Origin: Epiperipatus broadwayi
Lineage: Eukaryota; Onychophora; Udeonychophora; Euonychophora; Peripatidae
NCBI GenBank assembly: GCA_028023455.1
Contig: JAQFVV010006238.1
Span: forward strand, 7,882,572-7,946,571
Direction of reading: 5' to 3'
Length of the DNA: 64,000 nt
The notes below the pieces were generated by a model. The model was given only the letters and a program-made list of their open reading frames with translations, was not told the origin of the DNA and made no database searches. The position numbers and the translations under genes were made by a program. Positions 13,563 to 24,644 of this stretch are shown here, piece by piece. Every line of letters begins with the position of its first letter. Within the stretch, counting starts at the first letter, position 1.

Positions 13563-13974
13563 AGTCCCATCAATAGTTTAGATTTTTGATGTTTATGTAT
13601 TCTGATACATTAGCATCTAGTTTGAATATCCAAATTATAGGTTTCAACAATCTTCCACAAGCTGGAAAGGGCTAAATAGTTAACCTGGTCTCCAAAAGAC
13701 TCATTACCAATTCAGTCACCAGATGCTCTGTTGATCTATTTTGATTTATTGTATTGATATATTTTATTTTGATGATGATATTCTTATCAATGATATTGAT
13801 GGATGACTTTTTACTTATTTATAATGCTGGTTGATGAAGTTATACTTTTAGTTGTTCTAAGGAGTTGTTGGCTGATCTCTCAGATATATTAATCTCATGT
13901 TCTCTTTAATAACTATGGAAAGGGCACTGTACACTGAATGTAATGATATGAAATGAAAAATTAAGGAGGCATGC

Positions 13975-14185
13975 TTTATTGTAAATGACAACTATGCAAT
14001 AAACTGAAAAGAATCATGCTTTGCAACCTCTAAAAAATGGTCTTTATGAAAGAAAACTTTGCATAAATTTTGCATAAATTACTGCTAAACTTCGCATAAA
14101 GTAGGCTATGAATATGGAGACTTAAGTTCTCTAAAAGCACTCAGCCATATAATTCTTTTCTAATAATAATATGCTTCACTTTTTT
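13975..14185 (+). mobile_element. PLE 3'-end-like fragment
   Basis: The GCATAAATTTTGCATAAATT stretch and the AGGCTATGAATATGGAGAC...AAAGCACTCAGC block resemble the sequence just 3' of the two plus-strand Penelope-like endonuclease remnants (32000-32150 and 58690-58790). No coding part remains. This is inferred from shared sequence only. Confidence 0.4.
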
Positions 14186-14459
14186 GCATAAAGCTTGATT
14201 TAAAACTTACAACTCAAAGGTAAAGTGAAAAACAAGGATTTTATTTAATAACTAACATTACTTATATTTTTAGGTATTAAACATTACTTTAAAAAATTTT
14301 TAATGATATCTCTTACTTAATATTCTCTTATATTGCTTTAACATTACTTTATTTTAACATTATTGTAAATTTTAAATTTAATTTAACTGGGATTTATGAT
14401 GACTTGCCATGAGCCGAGGTACAACCTTTTTTTCTTTTCACCTTGATCACCCCAATTTT

Positions 14460-14473
14460 CTATCCCATTACAA

Positions 14474-14506
<33 letters not shown>

Positions 14507-14523
14507 TATAATCCGATATCAAC

Positions 14524-14560
<37 letters not shown>
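14460..14560. repeat. Two (TA)n tracts flanking a short spacer
   Basis: TA runs at about 14472-14500 and 14530-14558. The second run is bracketed by inverted AACTAATTA/TAATTAGTT and can fold on itself. Confidence 0.85.
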
Positions 14561-14561
<1 letters not shown>

Positions 14562-14994
14562 GTTGTTTTCAGTGTTTATAAATGTGTAGAAATTACTTCT
14601 GCTTTATGAATTCAAATTATAAATTGATTTTAATGAGTGTATATGAACCTCTCAGCTAAATGTTTTAAGTGATCTATCTACCTTTCTATATAGTTTACAG
14701 AATTAAATTTTCAAGTGAAGTTTTCTTGGTCTATTTCAACTCATACATTGAAAGCCTGAATATCTGTGTTTAGATTTTGCTTTTATCTCCATCAGTGGAG
14801 GCTTTAAATTCAGACATAAAATTCATTTTTTTCCAATATGAAGGGAATATATCAGCCAACAGATGAAATTTCATGATTGCATATCTGTATTTATTATCAC
14901 CACATAGAGACATAAAAGATTATTTTAAAAGATGTTATTCATATATTTGTTGACAAAATAAAACATCTACATTTTGCAGACTTATGGACATATT

Positions 14995-16065
14995 CTGAAT
15001 CAAGAGTAATTGTTTTATAAACAATGAGCATTGCCAATTGCTCAACAAGCGTTGTGATAAATGCTTAGCCAGAGAAAGCATTTAAAATATCTCTGTCAGG
15101 AAGCCCCTCCAAACCACTGATCATGTTTTTGTGCTTTGGCATTTCTCAGAGAGATGCTAGAGTAGCTTTGGACACTAGATCTAAAAATACCAACCCAAAG
15201 CCAGCATTTATTTAAAAGTTATCTATTGAGTGGAAAATCTGAAATTTTGAGACACTTACATGACTTCAAACCCAGCTATCCAACTCAAATAGCTATATGG
15301 GGCTGAAAGATCTTCAGCCAAATGATATATTAGTAGTCTTAGCAATATAAAATCACATAAAACTTAAAACAGTGACTACAAATAGTCAGAAGAGTCATAG
15401 ATCACATGATCCCATTCTATTAAGCTTGTAAGATATAAACAATGAACATTGCCAATTTCTCAACAAGCTCTGTGATAAATGCTTAGCCAGAGAAAGCATT
15501 TAAAATATTCTCTGTCAGGAAACCTCTCCAAACCTCTGACCATGGCTTTGTGTTTTGGCACTTCTCAGAGAGGTACGAGAGTAGCTTTCTGACAGAGATA
15601 TATTAAATGCTTTCTCTGGCAAAGCATTTATCACAAAGCTTATGGTAATGCTCATTGTTTATATCTTAGAAGCTTAAAAGAATTAGGTCATGTGATCTAT
15701 GAATTTTTTTTACTATTTACAGTCTCTGCTTTAAGTCTTATGCAATTTTATATTGCTGAGATTACTAATATATGGTTTGGCTGAAGATCTCTCAGCCCAT
15801 ATAGCTATTTGAGTTGGATTGCTGGGTTTGAAGACATGTAGGTGTCTGAAATTTCAGATTTCCCACTCAATAGATAACTTTTAAATTAACTTTTAGATTA
15901 ACCATGGTCAGATGTTTGGAGGAGCTTCCTGACAGAGATATTTTAAATGCTTTTTCTGGCTAAGCATTTATCACAAAGCTTGTTGAGCAATCGGAAATGC
16001 TCATTGTTTATATCTTAAAAGCTTAAGAGAATGGGGTTATGTGATTTATGATTCTTTTTTGACTA
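14995..16065. repeat. Family D inverted-repeat complex
   Basis: The module containing ACAATGAGCATTGCCAATTG, GATAAATGCTTAGCCAGAG and ATCTCTGTCAGGAAG appears directly at 15025-15110 and 15435-15530, then inverted at 15585-15670 and 15920-16010. The whole forms a roughly 1-kb palindrome with arms near 15010-15420 and 15590-16060. A further copy lies at 33890-34185. The outer part contains ATAGATCACATGATCCCAT. No protein frame is present and no hammerhead core was found. It is non-autonomous and of unknown class. Confidence 0.6.
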
Positions 16066-16769
16066 TTTCTTTGTTTTATCTTTTGTATACTTCCCCTATA
16101 TTTCTAGATTTATGAATCAATTTGTAATTAACATTTTATAAATCTATTTTAATTCGAATAAGTTCCAGAAAATGCTTAAAAAGTATTACAATTATGCATT
16201 GTACTGCAAAAGGTTGAATTGTTTAAGGATCTTTCAATCTTGACTGAGAAATATATTTGTCAATACTTATGAAACAATATTGATTTAATTTGTTAGTCTA
16301 ATTAAATACAGTATGCAGATCAAAACAATGATAGCTATTCAAATCCAGAAATAAAGGTGAATCTCAGCTTATTATTGTAAATATTTATTAAAACTAATTT
16401 CAGACTTATAATAGGATCATTAAATTCTCAATCTGCCATCAGAGAACTTTAAAAACTTTCTGAATATATTATCATCATCATCAACTAGCTATATATTTTA
16501 ATCGTTTGATTGAATTCCATTATTTTTCAAAAAACATTGAAATTAAAATATCATCCTAGGTATATATCTCATTCGAACTTGAAATTATTTCCAGATAACT
16601 AAAAATTCTCTGAGTAAACTTATAATCTTTTGAAAGAGTCCTCCGACGTTTTACTAGCTATCCAAATTTTGCTTAGTAATTAGTTATCCAACTATTGTTA
16701 ATTAGAATAAATAATACTATAAAATTACACAAAAATGTCATTAAGAACTAAATGTTCTTAATTTATAGA

Positions 16770-16955
16770 GGGTTCCTATGTACTACTATTAATAGTTGAA
16801 TGCATTGGGAAAGTTAAAATAAAGTTTTAAAATTTTTTTTTAAAGATGATTCGATATTTAATGCTAGATTATGGAAATAACCAATATATAATTTTTACTA
16901 AAAATGTCATTATCATAAGCCTTCAAGAAAATGTTAATAAAACGTTTTTATTTTT
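16770..16955 (+). repeat. Family C repeat, decayed copy
   Basis: The segments TAGTTGAATGCATT, TATGGAAATAACC and CATAAGCCTTCAAGAAAATG correspond to parts of the repeats at 47985-48235 and 51845-52310. It is strongly diverged. Confidence 0.4.
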
Positions 16956-16959
16956 ATAA

Positions 16960-19460
16960 AAATATTTAATAATAGAATTTGAATCATTGCATATGGTTTT
17001 TAAATGCAGTAGTTAGGCTAAATAATATATAATATTTAAATATATAAATATGATTTGCACTAACAAGGCATACACACACACACACACAAAGCTGAATTTT
17101 CAAAGTTCTTTATTTGTATCTCACTGCAAAGTTTAAACAGCTCGCTTATTTCAATATATAATATTGCTCATTTCTTTTTCTAAAATTATAAAACTAATTA
17201 TATTTTTTTAAAAAATTATTTATTTCATGCCTTACTGAAAAATCTGGAAATATGTGTCTTGTGTTCATTTTTATAATGATATTCCCTCACCTCTTGCCAA
17301 TTTGTTTATAGTTAGGTAAAATATAGAACTTTAATTAATAAGCATGTTTTTACCATCTGCACTATAAAATCATCTTTGCATTAACATTAAATATATTAAG
17401 AACTTAATATTTTAAAACTCTTGCTGAAATTACCTTTAATTCTTGATTGTAACTATTTGTTGATATATTAAAAGTTTTTTTATTTATTTTAAATAGTTGA
17501 TATGTTGTAAAAGTTCTGCTTCTGAGAAGTATAAAAAGAAAGCATAAAATAATCCAATCTGCTCAAATGGGTTTAATTGCATAATTTGCCTTAAATTTTG
17601 GTACTTAACCAAATGAATTTAATTGCAAAATTTGCCTTATACTTTGGTGCTTAAACATCACTTATATACTATAGAGTAAAAAATTAAGTTTTTTTTCCAA
17701 CTCTTCATGTTTTATATTTTATTAATTTGACTGATAATTTGTAAATAAGCAAAGTAATTGTGTATATATACACAAATTATTTAAGGTTGTTAATTTCCAT
17801 TGGAATGTTAATGTTTTGTGATATAAATAAATTCTGCTATTTAAATTCTAACTGTAAATACTATTCAAGATGGCAGTCATCCCCTAAACTATCTATAATT
17901 GTTATATATTTATTGTACCATTCACTGGTAGACTAGATGCATACATTACACAGAATAATCCATTAGTTAATAAAACTATTTAAGATTTAATGTTTAATAA
18001 AACTATATAAGATTTATTGTATTCATGTGTGAATTAGGATATGTCTAAGACACAGTTACATTTCCTGATTAACTGATCTAATATTTTATTCCTATTTCTG
18101 ATGAAATCAGTTTTTATTTATTTAAGAGGGCACCAGGATATCACATCACATCCCTTTAATTTGAAGCAAATAATCTAATATTATCAGGATTTCACTTTCT
18201 TGTCACTTAATCTTTTATATTCATTTTCCCTGAGCTTGACCATAATGAGCATATGGGCATAGATAATTTATACATTTTTCAAAATATTTTTTATTAGTAA
18301 TAAAATCTAATAAAGTACAATTATGAACATACAATGAAAAGGTTATATTTATGTGATATATTTTATTAAAACAAACAAACTAAAATATTAGACAATAATT
18401 GTAAAGTATTAATAAAATGTAAGGTACATATACACAGCCATCCAGACAATAATATTAAGCAAACAATTAAAGCAGTTTGTATTACAATTTTCTTCTTAAA
18501 TTTCCTTTAGGAAGCAATCAATGAGATAGTCTATTGAAGAAGTGGAAAAGTGAATGTATCTTTAGTAATAAGCTTATAGCTAGGGTTTTGTTTATGCATG
18601 TATTTACTCAGGTATGAGTTATTGTATGACTAATAGCTTATCAGTAAATTTTTCAAGTTTATATAGATCATTGATTGTTGTACCATGCATGGTCTGTTTT
18701 TGAAGGGGTCCATTGTAGTTAATTTTGATTCAATTTTGGCATCATTATCACATTTCTAGTTTGTAGTAAAGTAAGACTAGACTGGAAGCTTTTTGGTGAC
18801 TGTTTTGTGAGAGGAAGTATCAGGAATGATGAATTGGTGAAACATATGAGTAGATCTGGGTGGAGTTATTTTATTGTGGTTGTGATGACAAGAAAACTGT
18901 AATTATCTCTCCTGTCCTCTCAATCCATTTAGTGCCAAAAAAATCACCAGCCAAACACCCAGCTTTGAAATTGTCCTCTTTTATATCATGACTAGTTTTG
19001 AGATTTCTGCACATATCTTTTTATCTTTTGCTTTCTTATCAGAATAAGTGGATAATTTGTGCATTCCTTTTTGCTTTCTAGCTAGAAATTTTTTTTTATA
19101 AATTTCTTCAGTGTCATTTAATTATTATTAGAAGGATATTACTCTGCTTCTAATTACTTGAGTTTGGAATTTCTTGTTTTTGTTTATCTGTGTTACCAAT
19201 TTTTATGTATCTCTATTCCTTCCAATTTAAACTTTATTTCAATTAAACAGATATTCTCAACACACAAATAACTTTCATTGTAGTATGTAAAAATAATTCA
19301 CTAACCAAAACACATTAAAGTGTTTATTGAACTATTTCGAATTTTGATTTTGTTTAGCTTTTAAATATTACCAAATGTCAACATTCTTGTACCAAACCTA
19401 TATATATATATATATGATAAACAAAAATGCAAGTTAAAAAACTTGCTAACGCTTGTATTT
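16960..19460. other. AT-rich intronic DNA, little recognised
   Basis: Apart from an (AC)n run near 17070-17090 and short A/T tracts I found nothing classifiable. If the two candidate exons are real, this lies in their 7.3-kb intron. Confidence 0.4.
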
Positions 19461-19463
19461 ATG

Positions 19464-19683
19464 TCCACAGATGGCGTCCTACCAAAAACACCTATCAAGC
19501 GTATTTTCGTTTACATAAACGTCAGAGTAGTTAGTATTCACTATCTCTAACTATAATTCCACTTTCAGAAATCATGATCTGAAAGTGGAATTATAGTTAG
19601 AGATAGTGAATACTAACTACTCTGACGTTTATGTAAACGAAAATACGCTTGATAGGTGTTTTTGGTAGGATGCCATCTGTGGA
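19464..19683. repeat. Near-perfect 105-bp-arm palindrome
   Basis: The left arm 19464-19568 and right arm 19579-19683 are reverse complements with one difference that I can see (GGCGTCC against GGATGCC). The 10-base centre itself contains the palindrome ATCATGAT. The block is flanked on the right, and at a distance on the left, by (TA)n. It may be a MITE or a recent inverted duplication; no gene is inside. It would extrude readily as a cruciform and lies in the putative host-gene intron. Confidence 0.9.
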
Positions 19684-20433
19684 AATATATATATATATAT
19701 CATTGAATCAGAAGTAAAAACAAAAGTGAGTTTTACAGGGTACTACTCTCTCTTTAAGTCCTTTTGTTATATAAGCTTAGTTTTTGAAGTAGTTTTAAAA
19801 CTATAGGTTGAATTTTGTCTATTGTTTTAATATATTGTAACAGTATATAATATGCCATTACATTAATTTAAGATTAAAATAAAAACTTAAGTTCGTAAAT
19901 AAAAACTAAAAGCTAAAAAAATTAAAGAGCTGTTAAACGTATATATATTCGCACAGATGCAAAACTTTAAAAGTATTTTTTTTAATTAAAAAAAAAGTAT
20001 TTGAATGTACTTTTTTATAAAAAAAGATAAAAGATCTAAATATAAAATATTTTAGTAAAACGTAACATAAGTAAAAATAGAAACGTATTAATTAATTCCT
20101 GAAATCTCAAAATGGAAATGATTGTGTTATTAATTATCGAAAAGCAAACTAGCCCTTGGGGCTCTTATATAAAAAAGTCAGATGAAATATATAGATAAGA
20201 GAACCAAAAAAAATTAGATGTCCAATAGAAGCAGCAATGAATGCTTGTAGCGTAATGAAAATTTGTAACAGGAAACCATTGTTCAGTGAATCCAGATGAT
20301 GTGTATAAAAAAATATTGAAATTAAGAACAGTTTCAGCTTGATTTTGTGAGAAGGGCTATAAGATGCACTTGTCACCCTTTCTCACTTATTTCAAATGAA
20401 ATAACTGTTGAATTATGAATGGTACCATTGCAG

Positions 20434-20566
20434 ATCTGAATCATATGGGTTCTGCAATAAAATAGTACAAGGATTGATGCAGCTAAGACCACCTTCAGAA
20501 CAACAGACCAGTCTTCAAATAAAGACTTCATGGAAATTGGCAGCTGGAACTGGAATCTCTTCTACT
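20434..20566 (+). CDS. Candidate second coding exon of the same host gene
   Basis: A TTGCAG acceptor precedes a 133-nt exon that ends at a GTAAGAT donor (20567). Its first base completes the AG|A arginine codon left by the exon at 12995-13090; 44 codons follow (starting SESYGFCNKIVQGLM, ending AAGTGISST), and it leaves in phase 0. GC content is higher than its surroundings and no stop occurs in this frame. The joined product so far is 62 residues, predicted soluble, with no motif I can name. Later exons were not found with confidence in the window. Confidence 0.5.
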
Positions 20567-20769
20567 GTAAGATATAAATGGAAAAATTTTTTTAAAAAAA
20601 ATCAAGAACTTTCAAGATTTGACAAGCTAAACCTAATTTTTTTTAAAATGAACTTTAATCTGACTTTTCAAATCAATTATTAATGTTTAATTTTTATACA
20701 TTTGAGTTTGCTAAAAATCATTTTCATTTAAGTTTTATCATGATTTTTTTGTTAAACTAAACATAATAA

Positions 20770-21590
20770 ATGCTAAATTTAAGTCGGGCATGAATGGCTG
20801 CATAGATTTGTAAAGTTATATTACTTTAATTAAGGGAGGGTAAATCTTAGGTTATTTGTTTCGTAGTTAAATTGGGCCAATGGATTGGATATATTGGTGC
20901 AATTAATAAATGTAGTATGAGGTCTGCTACATGCAGGATCACCTTATACGCTGCACTTAGGTGAAATAAGTCTTTCTTATTGACTATCAGAGACAGATGG
21001 TATTCCCTGCTCTATAACCATGCTGTTCAGATGCACATTCCTGACAGTATGGTATTTGTGCTGTCGTATTCATGCTGCATTGAATACATCGATATATCAG
21101 ATGGATTGACGTTGGTTTGACTTGCAAACTTTTGGCCTAAGGTTAAATAAGGGATAGAATATTTTCTTTTCAAATGCAATCTATGCAGTTTATTTATACT
21201 CGACACTCTTAAAAATATTATCAAATTCATCTGTGCTGATTGTTTAAAATAAAAATTTAAATTTAAAATTAATAACCAACCTAAAATAATAAATTTTATT
21301 CCTCAATTTTATTTATATGTGCGTTAATAAATGTTTGTGTGTTAATTACTGGCAGTGGCTTCTTTTATTTTTGTTAATATTAAAAAAATATTTTAAGAAT
21401 TTATATTTTATAAATCCCTGCATCTCACTGAGTTAGTGGCAAGAGCTGATGGTTATAATAAATAAAAGCTGGATCTGTAACAGCATGTATCTGCCTACTC
21501 TATAAATTTTCTAGTTTCAAATAGCTTAGTGGCGCCCTGTACAGCAGATACTGGTAAGACTGCAGACTCCACATTTCATATCCGACCATT
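20770..21590 (-). mobile_element. Second copy of the 2-kb LTR-like repeat, partial
   Basis: Read on the minus strand this resembles parts of 1945-3130: the GGCGCC...TTTGAAACTAG and GAGTAGGCAGATACATG blocks near 21480-21540, and the TTAAATTGGGCCAATGGATTGG area near 20860-20890. The central part is diverged and the ends are not clear. It abuts a (TA)n run at 21594-21616. Confidence 0.5.
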
Positions 21591-21732
21591 ATAATATATA
21601 TATATATATATATATAATAAATAATCTAAAATTATACCATTAATAAATACAGAAGATGAAGAATGAGTGAGTCTTACTTCTAACAACTGCTGAATATTAG
21701 ATGAAATATTAGTTTTAATAAAAATAACTATA

Positions 21733-22175
21733 ATTTTTATCACTATCATAAGGGACTTGAACAAAGACTTTCAAGCCCCCTTCATCTATCCACTCTATTT
21801 CATACAGTCATTAAACATAACCATATACATGTGAAAAAAATAAATGATCTCCAAATATAAAATATTCATGCTGACCACCACTCATCAGTTTGTTCAGATT
21901 ATCTACATGTAACCACATACATGTGAAAAAGACAAACACTCTCCAACATACATATTTTGTGCTGAACCAGCACTTATGAGCTGCTCCAGATCATCATCTC
22001 CCTTACATGTGAAAAAGATAAATGATCTCCAATATATGTATTTCATGCTGAACCAGCACTCATCAATTGGTCCAGATCATCATCTCCTTTACAGATGAAA
22101 AAAGATAAATGATCTTCAATATACATATTTCATGCTGATCTAGCATTCATCAGTTGGTCCAGATCATCAGCTCTT
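21733..22175 (-). repeat. Family A hammerhead array: four units plus tRNA-like module
   Basis: On the minus strand four units of 86-95 bp repeat in tandem, each carrying a hammerhead-like segment (about 22109-22167, 22022-22080, 21936-21995, 21843-21903), separated by TTTTTCACATGTA linkers. They are followed at 21740-21830 by a tRNA-like module with a TGTTCAAGTCCC B-box. Only the first unit keeps the whole catalytic core. Unit 22022-22080 has C3 changed to U, and the other two are more decayed. An inverted relative follows at 22191-22350, making the locus a palindrome. Confidence 0.75.
22109..22167 (-). ncRNA. Type I hammerhead ribozyme, family A, intact core
   Basis: Minus-strand order: stem I AUGAUCU, bulge GGA, CCAA; core CUGAUGA (22147-22153); stem II AUGCU/AGCAU with a 5-nt loop; core GAA; stem III of 3 bp (AUA/UAU); A17; then UUGA and AGAUCAU closing stem I. 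The distal 7 bp of stem I pair perfectly beyond an asymmetric bulge, as expected of natural type I hammerheads. The inner stem has one mismatch (C against A). All invariant core positions are present. Predicted cleavage is just 3' of A17 (22120). Very short stem III usually means activity in a dimeric form. Confidence 0.75.
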
Positions 22176-22190
22176 CTGTGTGGGAGATGA

Positions 22191-22350
22191 CAATCTGGAC
22201 CAACTGATGAGTGCTAATTCGGCACTAAATACATATATTGTAAATTATTTATCTTCTTGACATGTATGTGGTTATGTATAACAGTTGTATAAGATAGAAT
22301 GAAAGCTGAAGGGAGCTTGAAAGTCTGTGTTCAAGTCTTTTATGGTTACA
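22191..22350 (+). repeat. Family A copy, plus strand: mutated HHR and tRNA-like module
   Basis: CUGAUGA and a 5-bp stem II are kept, but G12 is U (UAAA instead of GAAA), so cleavage is not expected. A GTGTTCAAGTC B-box-like motif follows near 22330, matching the module at the other end of the locus. Confidence 0.65.
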
Positions 22351-22959
22351 TCTGAAACTCTAAGTATATAAATTATACTTGTATTCAATCAAGCTTTTTT
22401 AATCTGTAATTGAAACGGAAGTAATCACTCTCTCTCTCTTTTGTTGTGTTTTGACATTACATAACTCAGAGAGATGTAGTTATTTATTTTAATCACGGAT
22501 AAAAAAAAGTTATGTTTATTTATTATTATTTATATATCAATATACTAAAAATTGTGCAGTTAATCGTTTGTTGGCATTTTTATAAAAATCCCAGTAGTTA
22601 ATGTACTTTCATACAAATTACGTGAAAATCAAAATCATTTATTGTTCGTTTAGTGCATATTTTAAACTATATCGCATTTTATTACTATTCACTTATTTTT
22701 AGTCCTGCAACACTGAGTATTATTAGACCTACTGTGGCTGTTGATATTTCGTATTAACCTCCCAATAATTTTGTAATTGTTGACTTTTGACGGAGAAAGA
22801 TCCATGTACACGTTTTTTTTTTTTTTTGTTTTTTTTTTGGAAGTAAGATCCATGTACACATTATTTTGATCACATCAAAAGATTACAAAGTTACCAGTGG
22901 CGGATTGATAAGAATGTGAACAGGCACATAAAGTTCTAATACATGTTCTGTGTTGCAGC

Positions 22960-23050
22960 TTTAGTACTTGGTGGTCGAGAGGTCAGCATAGATGCCTTAC
23001 AAGCTAGTTAGCAGGTTCGCTTCCCGGCCGATGCTATGACACACAAAAAA
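22960..23050 (+). repeat. tRNA-derived SINE, family S1
   Basis: A GGTGGTCGAGAGGTCAGCAT A-box region, a GGTTCGCTTCCC B-box and the 3' motif CGATGCTATGACA mark a tRNA-like head. Related copies are at 33166-33250, 51730-51825 and 53756-53845 (minus). The pseudo-anticodon arm is irregular, so it is a SINE and not a working tRNA gene. Confidence 0.7.
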
Positions 23051-23189
23051 AGTATCATAAATAAATTCAATTGATGTAAATATTTTTTTGTCTAAAAAAA
23101 TAAATTGCATTGATTGACATAAGATAAAAAGAAGGCATTTTTTGCAAGCAAATCTTGAATTTTACCTTCTGAATTCAGAACACTCAATA

Positions 23190-23450
23190 ATGTATGGAAA
23201 AACATATGTTAGGAGTAACAAGAAAAGATCAAAAATGAAATACATGATTGAGATATCAAAAAAGATATAACTATCATCACTTGAAAGAAGTATTAGATAG
23301 AAATGGAGCTGGTAAGAACATATTATTAATAAGAGATGATAATAGATTGATAATTGAAGCTTTAAATTGAATTCCAAAAAATTGTATAAATACCTAGAAA
23401 AAGACCATATGTGAGATACTTGGATAAATAAAAAAGTTTGTATATTGTGG
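23190..23450 (+). pseudogene. RTE-like LINE 3' fragment, decayed
   Basis: Translation across stops gives LGVTRKDQK, then RDDNRLIIEALN and IPKNC, matching the C-terminal part of the element at 24640-26300 (GVTRRDRK, RRDDNIWTIEILNWIPRDC). Multiple stops and frameshifts are present. Confidence 0.7.
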
Positions 23451-23739
23451 GTAAGAGTGGCTAGAAATCAAAGAAATTGAATTGAATTTTGAGAGAGGAT
23501 TAATAATAGTTGAAAATAATGTGGTATGATAAATAATGATCACACTTAGTGATAATTTTTCCAGCAGCACTGCTAGAGCCAGCAAAACACAAGTTAAACA
23601 GCCATTAAAAAGATTGACTTTTTTCCAATTGCTTAATAGATTATTCATTGTTACAGCTAGTGATACTGAAAAAATTGTTAGGTGATTCGACTTCAATATA
23701 ACATTATACACTAATTTCATTTTTTATTTATCTATTTAC

Positions 23740-23880
23740 ATTGAAGAATATATGGGATTCGAACTCAGATTTTTACATGACCCACTATTCTCAGTGCCAT
23801 CTCATATTGCTGACCCACCTGATTACACTCATGTGAAAAGATAAATAATCACCAATATACATATTTTATGCTAAAGCAGG
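23740..23880 (-). repeat. Family A copy, inverted: partial HHR and tRNA-like module
   Basis: On the minus strand the 3' half of the hammerhead (stem II 3' strand, then an AAAUAUGUAUAUUGG-type segment) is followed by TCTTTTCACATGAG and a tRNA-like module with a GAGTTCGAATCCC B-box near 23760. The 5' half of the ribozyme is missing. It stands head to head with the plus-strand monomer that starts at 23879. Confidence 0.65.
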
Positions 23881-24440
23881 TGGGTCAGCAATATGAGGTC
23901 GTGTGAAAATCTGAGTTCGAATCCCGCATATATTGCATATATAAATGCAGGTTTAAGCCTGTACAATGTCTTAATTTATGTAAATAGGGTGTAAAAGGTC
24001 TGCCCATCCCTCGCATATGTACATATAAATGAATTACTCTCCTGTACATGAGGGGTCAGAATGACTAATATGGCAACATGGGAAGGATGACAATCTTAGC
24101 TCTAACAAAAGCTTTGAACATTCAACCATCTGATTTTCAATGAAATGGAAGGCTGAAAAGTTGTGAGTTGGAATAGTTTGAAGCCTGTCCATTAAAGTAT
24201 AAAGATTGGCTATCTTAATATAAAGCTGAGCACTGGATGTATATATGGGTGAGAATAGTAATCTGGACCAACTGATGATTGCTGGTTTAGCATGAAATAT
24301 GTATATTGGTGATTATTTATCTTTTCACATGTATGTAATCAGGTGGGTCAGCAATATGAGATGGCACTGAGAGTAGTTGGTTGTGTGAAAATCTGAGTTC
24401 GAATCCCACATATATTACATAAATAAATGCAGGTTTAAGC
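23879..24440 (+). mobile_element. Family A composite: tRNA-like, body, HHR, tRNA-like
   Basis: Two tRNA-like modules (starting GGTGGGTCAGCAATATGAG at 23879 and at 24342, period about 463 bp) bracket a non-coding body and a hammerhead. Each module has a GAGTTCGAATCCC B-box and a GCAGGTTTAAGCCTG hairpin after it. The body 23990-24250 has a diverged inverted relative at 30615-30740 next to another HHR remnant. Tandem monomers joined through ribozyme sequence are the layout of animal retrozymes; here pol III-like boxes are attached. No protein is encoded, so it would depend on a PLE or LINE enzyme. Confidence 0.65.
24259..24315 (+). ncRNA. Type I hammerhead ribozyme, family A, intact core
   Basis: Core CUGAUGA (24272-24278) and GAAA (24294-24297) are intact. 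Stem II pairs UGCU/AGCA after one U-U mismatch. Stem III is AUA/UAU with a 2-nt loop and position 17 is A (24305). Inner stem I is CCAA/UUGG; after the GGA bulge the outer stem is UAAUC/GAUUA. In the array at 22 kb the corresponding outer pairs are GAUCU/AGAUC, so the pairing is kept while the bases changed. Confidence 0.75.
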
Positions 24441-24640
24441 CTGTACAATGTATTAATTGAAGAATATAATAAATTGTTACTGAAAGTTTTTTTTATATTT
24501 AAAATATTATTAATACATTGTACAGGCTTAAATTTGCATTTACATAAATAAATGCAGGTTTAAGCCTGTACGATGTATTAATTGAAGAAAATAATAAATT
24601 GTTACTGAAAGTTTTTTTTATATTTAAAATATTATAATAA
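24425..24640. repeat. Tandem duplication, about 115-bp period
   Basis: The block from AATAAATGCAGGTTTAAGCC through TTACTGAAAGTTTTTTTTAT appears twice (about 24421-24515 and 24546-24640), separated by a short inverted copy of GTACAGGCTTAAA. It lies between the family A composite and the LINE. Confidence 0.75.
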
Positions 24641-24644
24641 TTAG

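Noticed and set aside
14995-16065. Hammerhead ribozyme in family D
   Set aside because: CUGACAG and CUGAAGA-like strings occur, but no GAAA block with a pairing stem II lies at the required distance.
20149-20376. 75-residue minus-strand frame opposite the candidate exon region
   Set aside because: No splice or start support and membrane-like low complexity; better explained as chance next to the plus-strand exon.
21840-22170. CRISPR array
   Set aside because: The repeated units are long, diverged, carry ribozyme structure, and lie in a eukaryotic repeat landscape.
22960-23050. Functional tRNA gene
   Set aside because: A- and B-boxes are present but the acceptor and anticodon arms do not fold properly and several diverged copies exist, so it is a SINE head.
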